DNA of 7,681 nt from the NCBI GenBank assembly GCA_902803365.1, contig CADCPU010000092.1, forward strand, positions 1-7,681. Reading direction: 5' to 3'. A model generated the notes under the pieces. The model did no database searches and had not been told where the DNA came from. It was given only the letters and a program-made list of their open reading frames with translations. A program made the translations under genes and the position numbers. Positions 1 through 5,194 of the stretch are shown here, in pieces. This DNA is from Oscillospiraceae bacterium (GTDB taxonomy: Bacteria; Bacillota_A; Clostridia; Saccharofermentanales; Saccharofermentanaceae). Each line of letters begins with the position of its first letter. Positions within the stretch are counted from its first letter, which is position 1.

Positions 1-428
1 AGTTTACCTGACTCTTCACCTGCGGATACCATGGTGATCATGATCTTAGGAAGAACACCTTCCTGCTCCTTAAACGCTTCAGTAAGAGTCTTACCTGACT
101 GGATAGCCTCATAGATAGAACCGACGCAGTTCTTCGCTTTTTTACTCTCTACCTGCTGATAGAGCATATCGAGAGCTCTGATGATCGTGATACCTGCAGA
201 CAACAAAGATGCAAGCTGTCTTGAAATGATAACGAGATCTTTGGTCTTGAGCATCGGACTTCCGACTTCCATATTGAGAAGACTCGGACCGGCATCAGCC
301 TTAAGGGAAGCAATGTACTTGCCGTCGGCCTTGAGCATCCTCGATGCATCATTGATGCTTGTAGCTTCAATGACACCTGTAGACGTCTTGCCTTTAGCGT
401 CTATCGCTTCATATCGAAATTTCGACAT
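1..428 (-). CDS. pilC: Type IV pilus inner-membrane platform protein PilC (GspF family), N-terminal part, runs off the left edge
   Basis: PilC is the polytopic membrane platform on which the PilB and PilT motors act during pilus extension and retraction. Only the first 142 residues are in the window; the family is usually about 400 residues with two T2SSF domains. The visible part begins MSKFRYEAIDAKGKTSTG, the typical N-terminal cytoplasmic lead. Its first T2SSF domain starts near residue 63, with the hallmark ISRQLASLLSAGI at 68-80, a GKTLTEAF stretch at 112-119 and the conserved AGEESGK at 136-142. The ATG at 426-428 is chosen because AGGAGG (439-444) lies 10 nt upstream in the transcript. 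The gene follows pilT after 30 nt and is probably the third gene of pilB-pilT-pilC. The family call is secure; whether the gene is intact beyond the edge is unknown. Confidence 0.93.
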   Translation of the reverse strand, partial: MSKFRYEAIDAKGKTSTGVIEATSINDASRMLKADGKYIASLKADAGPSLLNMEVGSPMLKTKDLVIISRQLASLLSAGITIIRALDMLYQQVESKKAKNCVGSIYEAIQSGKTLTEAFKEQEGVLPKIMITMVSAGEESGK

Positions 429-438
429 ATAACTATAA

Positions 439-444
439 CCTCCT
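439..444 (-). promoter_or_regulatory. Shine-Dalgarno site of pilC
   Basis: A perfect AGGAGG on the minus strand lies 10 nt before the pilC ATG, in the 30-nt gap after the pilT stop codon. It shows pilC is translated independently within the operon. Confidence 0.8.
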
Positions 445-458
445 TAGTTTACGCTAGT

Positions 459-1583
459 TTAAAAATCGATGTCGTTAAACAGAGGTGAAGTACCTGCAAT
501 AGAGTTAGCACCGCCTGCGTTAGACAAATATCTCTTAAGATCGTCAGGGAAACGGCATCTGTTGAATGCTGTATCTCTTGAGATGACACCGCGCTTACAA
601 AGTTCAGCAAGGTAGAAGTCCAAAGGACACATACCATCCTTAAGGCTCGTAGCGATGGAACTGTCGATCTGGTATGTCTTACCTTCACGAATGAGGTTAC
701 GGATAGCATCGTTTGCGATCATGATCTCAAATGCTGCTACACGTCCGCCGCCGATCCTCTGAACGAGGGTCTGTGAGATAACCGCGATAAGGTTACCGCC
801 GAGCTGGATCCTGATCTGATCCTGCTGATGAGGAGGGAATACGTCGATGATACGGTTAACTGTATCAGCCGCACCGGACGTATGAAGTGTTGACATAACA
901 AGGTGACCTGTCTCAGATGCGGTAATAGCCGTACTGATAGTATCGAGGTCACGCATCTCACCTACGAGGATTACATCAGGGTCCTCACGGAGAGCAGCTC
1001 TCAATGCGTTAGCAAATGAAAGCGTATCCTCATGTACTTCTCTCTGGTTGATCATAGCCTCACCATGCTGGTGAAGATACTCGATAGGCTCCTCGAGTGT
1101 GAGGATGTGACATCTTCTGCAACTGTTGATGTGACCGATCATCGCAGCAAGTGTCGTTGATTTACCGGAACCCGTAGGACCGGTAACGAGGATGAGTCCT
1201 CGTGGCTTAAGAGCCAAATCCTTAAAGAGATTAGGCAAGCCGAGTTTTTCGCAGGTAGGGATCTCATTTGTGATCGTTCTTGCAGCAAGTGCAAAAGATC
1301 CTCTCTGCTTGAAGATGTTGCATCTGAATCGGCTGTAATCCTTAACAACATACGAGAAGTCGATCTCTCCTCGCTCGTTGAGATACTGCTGTCTGGATTT
1401 GTCGATCATTGACTTACAAAGATACTCAGTGTCAGCAATGGTGAGGATCTGATTACTCATAGGGATCAGCTCACCGTTTACTCTGATCATCGGCGGCAAG
1501 CCAACCGTGATGTGAGTATCTGATGCATTTCTTCTGACTGCTTCAGTCAAGATAGCTTCGATAGTAAGTGTAAAACCTTCCAC
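459..1583 (-). CDS. pilT: Type IV pilus retraction ATPase PilT
   Basis: PilT is a hexameric cytoplasmic ATPase that drives pilus depolymerisation, giving twitching motility or DNA uptake. The protein has 374 residues, close to the family norm of 340-380. An N-terminal PAS-like region (about 1-110) is followed by the RecA-like core: Walker A GPTGSGKST at 135-143, Asp box EEPIEYLH at 164-171, Walker B VILVGEMRD at 204-212, and His box STLHT at 231-235. The PilT-specific C-terminal AIRNLIREGK lies at 293-302; it separates PilT from PilB, as does the lack of an MshEN domain and of zinc-binding cysteines. The Asp box reads EEP rather than the more common EDP. The start is GTG at 1581-1583, set by an AGGAGG 6 nt upstream. 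That AGGAGG directly abuts the pilB stop, so the two genes are probably translated in tandem. Confidence 0.96.
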   Translation of the reverse strand: MEGFTLTIEAILTEAVRRNASDTHITVGLPPMIRVNGELIPMSNQILTIADTEYLCKSMIDKSRQQYLNERGEIDFSYVVKDYSRFRCNIFKQRGSFALAARTITNEIPTCEKLGLPNLFKDLALKPRGLILVTGPTGSGKSTTLAAMIGHINSCRRCHILTLEEPIEYLHQHGEAMINQREVHEDTLSFANALRAALREDPDVILVGEMRDLDTISTAITASETGHLVMSTLHTSGAADTVNRIIDVFPPHQQDQIRIQLGGNLIAVISQTLVQRIGGGRVAAFEIMIANDAIRNLIREGKTYQIDSSIATSLKDGMCPLDFYLAELCKRGVISRDTAFNRCRFPDDLKRYLSNAGGANSIAGTSPLFNDIDF

Positions 1584-1589
1584 AATATA

Positions 1590-1595
1590 CCTCCT
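1590..1595 (-). promoter_or_regulatory. Shine-Dalgarno site that fixes the GTG start of pilT
   Basis: A minus-strand AGGAGG immediately follows the TAA stop of pilB (1596-1598) and lies 6 nt before the GTG at 1581-1583. No ATG lies at a suitable distance, so GTG is the start. Confidence 0.82.
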
Positions 1596-3266
1596 TTAAC
1601 CGTCTATGGAATAAGCTACTCGGTTCATTTCGTCTATTGTTGTAATTCCCTCAACAACGAGAGCTGCGGCAGAATCAGCCAGCATCTGTGTACCTTCGCT
1701 GACTGCAAGCTTACGCATCTCTTCTTCGCTTGCGCGTTTCTCTATCAGAGTCTTCATTGCTGAAGTCATTACCACGATCTCGTGTATTGCAATACGTCCC
1801 TTGTAACCTGAACCGTTACAATCGGAACATCCTTCTCCCTTATAGATCTTCTGACCAGGCTCCAAGTGAACCTTCTGTCTCTCGTAGTCGTTCGGCTCAT
1901 ATGAGATCCTGCAGCTGTTGCAGATACGACGAACGAGACGCTGTGATACAACGCCTACGAGAGCGGAACATACCATGTAAGGCTCAAGACCCATATCGAT
2001 CAAACGGTTGATCGAGGATACGGCGTCGTTCGTATGGATTGTACTGAAAACCAAGTGACCGGTGATAGCTGCTCGCATTGCGATCTCTGCTGTCTCACCG
2101 TCACGGATCTCACCGACGAGGATGATATCAGGGTCCTGACGGAGGATAGAACGAAGACCGCTCGCGAATGTCATGCCGGCCTTTGCGTTAACCTGTACCT
2201 GGTTAAGTCCCGGGATCTTGATTTCCACAGGGTCCTCAACCGTAATGATGTTTGTTTCCGGATTATTCTTCTCTGCGAGAAGTGTATAAAGAGTAGTTGT
2301 TTTACCTGAACCTGTAGGTCCTGAGATAAGGCAGATGCCCTGAGGGACCTGAATGATCTTATTGATCAATGCATTGTTATGATCGCTGATACCGAGATAC
2401 TTTCTGTTGAGGTTACCGTCGTTCTTAGCGAGGATACGGATAACCGTTTTCTCTCCGTAGATGGTAGGAAGTATGGATACACGCATGTCGACTTCCTCAC
2501 CGTTGATCATTGTCTGGATACGACCGTCCTGAGGGATACGCTTCTCAGCGATGTTCATACCGCTCAGGATCTTAATTCTTGTTGTAATAGCGTCTCTGGT
2601 GTTAACAGGGTTACTCATGATCTCCTGCATGACACCGTCGATACGGATTCGAACCCTGATCCTGTCTTCCATAGGTTCGATGTGAATATCGGAAGAACCT
2701 GCTCTGATAGCATAGTCGATCATTGAGTTAACGAGCTTAACAACAGGAGCACTGTTGACCTGATCTGCTACCGCGGAATCGAGACCTTCGATGATATCAT
2801 CGTCAAAGTCTTCATTGAGCTCCTGAGCAGCTTTCTCAGCACTCTCTTTACCATAGTTAACTTTGATACAGTCAAGAATGGCGGTTCTCGTTGCGAGCAT
2901 GAAAGATACTTCTTTGCCCGTCATGAACGGAAGGTCATCCTGTACAAGGATGTTAACCGGGTCGTCGATAGCTACGACCAATTTATCATCGTCAAAACCG
3001 ATCGGAACTACTACGTTATCTTCACAATACTTCTCAGGTACCAAGGCCGTTGCCTTAGGATCTACCTCGATGTTGTTCAAGTCGATGATAGGAAAGTTGT
3101 ACTGACTGGAGACGGCACGCAGGATATCGAACTCCGACATCAAACCCATCTCTACAATAACTTCACCAAGTCGTCTACCAGACTCTTTTTGGACACTCAA
3201 AGCTTCTGACAGGTCGGTCATGGAAATAAAACCGCTGTCAACAAGGATGTCACCTAATCGCTTCAT
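1596..3266 (-). CDS. pilB: Type IV pilus extension ATPase PilB with N-terminal MshEN domain
   Basis: PilB is the hexameric cytoplasmic motor that powers pilin polymerisation. From the preferred ATG it has 556 residues, a normal length. Residues 3-26 and 32-55 are two 24-residue RLG...Q motifs separated by exactly five residues, the signature of MshEN domains, many of which bind cyclic di-GMP. The T2SSE core carries Walker A GPTGSGKTT at 316-324, Asp box EDPVEI at 344-349, Walker B ILVGEIRD at 382-389 and His box STIHTND at 408-414. Cysteines 449, 452, 480 and 483 form the C-terminal tetracysteine zinc site typical of PilB/GspE and absent from PilT. I prefer ATG at 3264-3266 to the TTG one codon upstream, because GGAGG lies 5 nt before the ATG but only 2 nt before the TTG. 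This is the first gene of the leftward pil operon. Confidence 0.96.
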   Translation of the reverse strand: MKRLGDILVDSGFISMTDLSEALSVQKESGRRLGEVIVEMGLMSEFDILRAVSSQYNFPIIDLNNIEVDPKATALVPEKYCEDNVVVPIGFDDDKLVVAIDDPVNILVQDDLPFMTGKEVSFMLATRTAILDCIKVNYGKESAEKAAQELNEDFDDDIIEGLDSAVADQVNSAPVVKLVNSMIDYAIRAGSSDIHIEPMEDRIRVRIRIDGVMQEIMSNPVNTRDAITTRIKILSGMNIAEKRIPQDGRIQTMINGEEVDMRVSILPTIYGEKTVIRILAKNDGNLNRKYLGISDHNNALINKIIQVPQGICLISGPTGSGKTTTLYTLLAEKNNPETNIITVEDPVEIKIPGLNQVQVNAKAGMTFASGLRSILRQDPDIILVGEIRDGETAEIAMRAAITGHLVFSTIHTNDAVSSINRLIDMGLEPYMVCSALVGVVSQRLVRRICNSCRISYEPNDYERQKVHLEPGQKIYKGEGCSDCNGSGYKGRIAIHEIVVMTSAMKTLIEKRASEEEMRKLAVSEGTQMLADSAAALVVEGITTIDEMNRVAYSIDG

Positions 3267-3270
3267 CAAA

Positions 3271-3276
3271 CCCTCC
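3271..3276 (-). promoter_or_regulatory. Shine-Dalgarno site that decides the pilB start
   Basis: GGAGGG on the minus strand lies a few bases before two consecutive possible starts, TTG (3267-3269) and ATG (3264-3266). The spacing suits only the ATG. Confidence 0.75.
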
Positions 3277-3302
3277 GTTTAAGGACTGTTGTCCGTAATT
3301 AG

Positions 3303-3330
3303 ATTGTAGTGTCCGAAAGTAACACTACAA
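3303..3330 (-). promoter_or_regulatory. Candidate proximal pilB promoter overlapping a 9-bp inverted repeat
   Basis: On the minus strand TTGTAG (3330-3325) and TACAAT (3308-3303) resemble -35 and -10 boxes with a 16-nt spacer. The same bases form a perfect 9-bp inverted repeat: TTGTAGTGT at 3304-3312 and ACACTACAA at 3322-3330, with 9 nt between. Initiation here would give a leader of about 30 nt. The element could be an operator across the promoter or, if transcription starts upstream, an RNA hairpin in the leader. The -35 box matches only three of six consensus bases, so the promoter call is tentative; the inverted repeat itself is certain. Confidence 0.4.
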
Positions 3331-3412
3331 AAACACATGCGTTTATTTTTGATTACGTCAGCGAAAAACGCAGACACCCAAAAATAGACACAATATGCCC
3401 CTATGTCCTAAA

Positions 3413-3441
3413 AATATACAACAGACAGGACAAAAATACAA
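3413..3441 (-). promoter_or_regulatory. Alternative distal pilB promoter
   Basis: On the minus strand TTGTAT (3441-3436) and TATATT (3418-3413) are separated by exactly 17 nt, the optimal sigma-A spacing. The -10 box has five of six consensus bases and the -35 box three of six. Use of this promoter would give a leader of roughly 140 nt that contains the 3304-3330 inverted repeat. AT-rich sequence produces such matches easily, so this is only a candidate. Confidence 0.35.
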
Positions 3442-3497
3442 GATTTTTTGAAGAATAGAATGAAATAATTTAGCGGATTTACAGGCTTTTGCGGATT

Positions 3498-3507
3498 CTT
3501 GCGCAAG
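3498..3507. repeat. 10-bp perfect palindrome in the divergent control region
   Basis: CTTGCGCAAG is perfectly self-complementary and is GC-rich against an AT-rich background. It lies just beside the second GCGGATT repeat (3491-3497). It may be a protein-binding site; no regulator is identified. Confidence 0.4.
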
Positions 3508-3533
3508 GAAAATTTTAATATTTTTTCGCTGAC

Positions 3534-3547
3534 TGTAATTAATTACA
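3534..3547. promoter_or_regulatory. 14-bp perfect palindrome, probable operator upstream of the prepilin peptidase gene
   Basis: TGTAATTAATTACA is perfectly symmetric, with the TGTA/TACA ends common in operators of dimeric helix-turn-helix repressors. It lies about 60 bp before the peptidase ATG and overlaps a weak -35-like TTACAT (3543-3548), which is 18 nt from a TATATT (3567-3572). That position suits a repressor of the rightward operon. The symmetry is seen directly; the operator role is inferred and no regulator gene is in the window. Confidence 0.45.
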
Positions 3548-3572
3548 TTTTATGCCGTTTTTGTGATATATT
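3543..3572 (+). promoter_or_regulatory. Candidate promoter of the rightward operon
   Basis: TTACAT (3543-3548) and TATATT (3567-3572) with an 18-nt spacer are a plausible sigma-A pair about 30 bp before the peptidase start codon. A second -10-like TATTAT lies at 3576-3581. The -35 is poor, so the exact start point is uncertain. Confidence 0.35.
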
Positions 3573-3593
3573 GTCTATTATATTTGAAGTTAT

Positions 3594-3597
3594 GGAG
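3594..3597 (+). promoter_or_regulatory. Shine-Dalgarno site that decides the prepilin peptidase start
   Basis: GGAG lies 7 nt before ATG 3605-3607. The in-frame GTG at 3563 would add 14 residues, has no ribosome site and lies inside the likely promoter, so it is rejected. Confidence 0.65.
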
Positions 3598-3604
3598 TTA
3601 TGTT

Positions 3605-4441
3605 ATGAATTTTAATCTGATTGTCAACATTCTTTATGTAGTTTTCGCCACTATGTTCGGTACGATCATAGGAAGCTTTATGAATGTAGTTATCTACAGG
3701 ATCCCGGAAGGCAGGACTGTTGTAAAGGGGCATTCGATGTGTATGACATGCGGTCATGAACTCGGTGCACTCGACCTTGTTCCTGTATTCAGCTGGCTCT
3801 TCCTTGGCGGTAAATGCCGTTACTGCAAGGCCCCGATCTCTTCCAGATACATTAAGATAGAGACTTTTACGGGACTGAGCTTTATGATCTATGCGCTCAC
3901 GCATATCTCCTTCTTCCCTGATCCGTTGGATCCGACATCAAAACTCAGCATAATCCTTTTTACTTATATCTGCGTAACACTCGTCCTGATCGCCGTGCTC
4001 GTATCTTCAATGATGATATATCACGATGTTGGCAAGAGTTATTACGGATATACGATAGTATCTTTCGTCGGAGCGCTCATAATAACGCTTGTTTTCCTGC
4101 TCTCCGGTAATCCGCTCCTGCACTTTGAGTATCTCGGACTCGGAGCAGGTACTGCCGTCGGAGTTGTTGCGGTATTCGCTCTTGTAAGTACGATAATCAA
4201 AAAGAAATACACGAAGACAGACTTCTGGCTCGACCTTCCGTATGTCTTCTTCTATACTTTCTTCGGAAAGAGTATCGTCCCGTTTAAGTGGACATTTGCT
4301 TTCCTCGTTCCCCTCTGGTTTATCCCGAGACTCATCGTTAAGAACGGAAAGCACGATAAATTCTCAGGTATAATATCCCAGATCGGTCTTTTAGTTTTTA
4401 TGATCGTCGGTTATATTATTAACAAATATTTTTTGGCGTAA
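3605..4441 (+). CDS. pilD: Divergent type IV prepilin leader peptidase / N-methyltransferase (PilD-like, A24 family)
   Basis: Prepilin peptidase is a polytopic membrane aspartyl protease that cleaves the leader of type IV pilins and often N-methylates the new N-terminus. The protein has 278 residues, within the family range. The N-terminal domain is classical: GSFMNVVIYRIP at 23-34, and paired cysteines C46/C49 and C71/C74. Seven or eight hydrophobic segments follow. The protease half is unusual. Asp141 in IYHD fits the first catalytic aspartate but lacks the following IP[DN]. The usual GxGDVK motif is absent; my best alignment places Asp210 (FWLDLPY, 207-213) there. An alternative alignment puts GLGA (178-181) in that place, which would mean loss of the aspartate. 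Opposite orientation to pilBTC supports a pilus role. The family is confident; activity is not. Confidence 0.85.
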   Translation: MNFNLIVNILYVVFATMFGTIIGSFMNVVIYRIPEGRTVVKGHSMCMTCGHELGALDLVPVFSWLFLGGKCRYCKAPISSRYIKIETFTGLSFMIYALTHISFFPDPLDPTSKLSIILFTYICVTLVLIAVLVSSMMIYHDVGKSYYGYTIVSFVGALIITLVFLLSGNPLLHFEYLGLGAGTAVGVVAVFALVSTIIKKKYTKTDFWLDLPYVFFYTFFGKSIVPFKWTFAFLVPLWFIPRLIVKNGKHDKFSGIISQIGLLVFMIVGYIINKYFLA

Positions 4442-4446
4442 CCAAT

Positions 4447-4452
4447 AGGAGG
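4447..4452 (+). promoter_or_regulatory. Shine-Dalgarno site of yebC
   Basis: A perfect AGGAGG sits 5 nt before the ATG, inside the 16-nt gap after the peptidase stop. The tight junction indicates co-transcription. Confidence 0.8.
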
Positions 4453-4457
4453 TATTT

Positions 4458-5183
4458 ATGTCAGGTCATTCCAAATGGAGCAACATCAAGCGCAAAAAGG
4501 AGGCATCTGATGCTGCAAAGGGTGCGGTTTTTACTAAGATCGCAAAAGAGATCGCAGTTGCGGTAAAAGCAGGCGGCCCTGATCCGGACGGTAATTCTCG
4601 TTTGAAAGATGTAATTTCCAAAGCTAAGGCAGCTAATATGCCTAACGACAATATCAACAGAGCTATCAAGAAAGCTGCAGGTGCAGGCGAAGGCGACGAT
4701 TACGAAGAGATTACTTATGAGGGTTACGGCCCGGGCGGAGTTGCCGTTATCGTCAAGACTTTGACCAATAACCGTAACAGAACAGCAGGTGATGTCCGTC
4801 ACCTTTTCGATAAGCACGGCGGAAACATGGGTGTATCAGGAAGCGTATCCTTCCTCTTCGAAGATAAGGGCACGATCGTTATCTCCCGCGAAGAATACGA
4901 GGACGAGGATCAGGTTATGTCCGATGCTCTCGATGCAGGCGCAGAGGACTTCTCATCTGAAGAAGAGTGCTATGAGATCACAACGGCACCTGAAGACTAC
5001 TACACAGTAAGAGATACACTCGAAGAAAAGGGCTATGCTTTCCTCGACAGCACTCTCGGACCTGTGCCGGTAACTTATGCACAGATAGCGGATCCTGCAG
5101 TACTCGAGCAGTTCGAGAAGATGCTCGATAAGATGGATGAAAATGATGACATCCAGGAAGTCTTCCACAATCTTGACGATTAA
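4458..5183 (+). CDS. yebC: YebC/PmpR (TACO1) family protein
   Basis: This is a 241-residue member of the universal YebC/TACO1 family (DUF28), full length at the family's usual 240-250. It opens with the diagnostic MSGHSKWSNIKRKK. Other hallmarks are the GGPDPDGNSRL region (39-49), YEGYGPGGVAV (87-97), NNRNRTA (104-110) and the GGNMGVSGSVSFLF stretch (121-134). Members were long called transcriptional regulators; mitochondrial TACO1 and later bacterial work point to a role in translation, easing ribosome stalling at proline-rich stretches. The sequence does not tell which role applies here. It follows the peptidase gene after 16 nt and precedes the P-loop/Asp23 gene by 11 nt. A functional link to pili is not implied. 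The C-terminal third is strongly acidic, which is normal for the family. Confidence 0.97.
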   Translation: MSGHSKWSNIKRKKEASDAAKGAVFTKIAKEIAVAVKAGGPDPDGNSRLKDVISKAKAANMPNDNINRAIKKAAGAGEGDDYEEITYEGYGPGGVAVIVKTLTNNRNRTAGDVRHLFDKHGGNMGVSGSVSFLFEDKGTIVISREEYEDEDQVMSDALDAGAEDFSSEEECYEITTAPEDYYTVRDTLEEKGYAFLDSTLGPVPVTYAQIADPAVLEQFEKMLDKMDENDDIQEVFHNLDD

Positions 5184-5191
5184 AAGGTGAT
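5184..5191 (+). promoter_or_regulatory. Shine-Dalgarno site that supports a TTG start
   Basis: AAGGTGAT directly follows the yebC stop codon and pairs with the end of 16S rRNA. AGG ends 7 nt before TTG 5195-5197. I see no upstream ATG or GTG in this frame with better spacing, so TTG is preferred. Confidence 0.6.
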
Positions 5192-5194
5192 CAG

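Larger units (their letters stand above)
3267..3604. promoter_or_regulatory. Divergent AT-rich intergenic region between pilB and the prepilin peptidase gene
   Basis: This 338-bp stretch has no convincing coding ORF and must carry the start signals for both transcripts. It is richer in A and T than the flanking genes. I see several symmetric elements (listed separately), runs of A (AAAAATA at 3380, 3410 and 3432; a T6 run at 3443), and a direct repeat of GCGGATT at 3473-3479 and 3491-3497. I looked for a cyclic di-GMP riboswitch in the pilB leader and did not recognise its conserved core. No tRNA-like or other known RNA fold was evident by eye. Confidence 0.7.

Noticed and set aside
3267..3269. 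TTG as the start of PilB, one codon upstream
   Set aside because: The ribosome site would be only 2 nt away; the next codon, ATG, has proper spacing.
3281..3290. AAGGACTGTT shared between the pilB leader and the terminator stem at 7498-7507
   Set aside because: A single 10-base match within several kilobases is expected by chance, and the surrounding sequence does not match.
3277..3420. Possible cyclic di-GMP riboswitch in the pilB leader
   Set aside because: Such riboswitches do occur before pil genes in Clostridia, but reading the minus strand I did not find the conserved core or the tetraloop and receptor helices. Only a simple inverted repeat is present.
3563..3604. GTG at 3563 as the start of the prepilin peptidase
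   Set aside because: It has no ribosome site and falls in the promoter region; ATG 3605 has GGAG at 7 nt and gives the normal N-terminus before the first membrane helix.
4136..4147. GLGA at residues 178-181 of the peptidase read as a mutated GxGD active site
   Set aside because: Not preferred: this stretch aligns better with the membrane helix that precedes GxGD in the family, and Asp210 then takes the catalytic place. Kept as the alternative in the peptidase entry.
4007..4354. 115-codon minus-strand open frame within the peptidase gene
   Set aside because: It is antisense to hydrophobic codons, highly charged, and without a ribosome site or family likeness.
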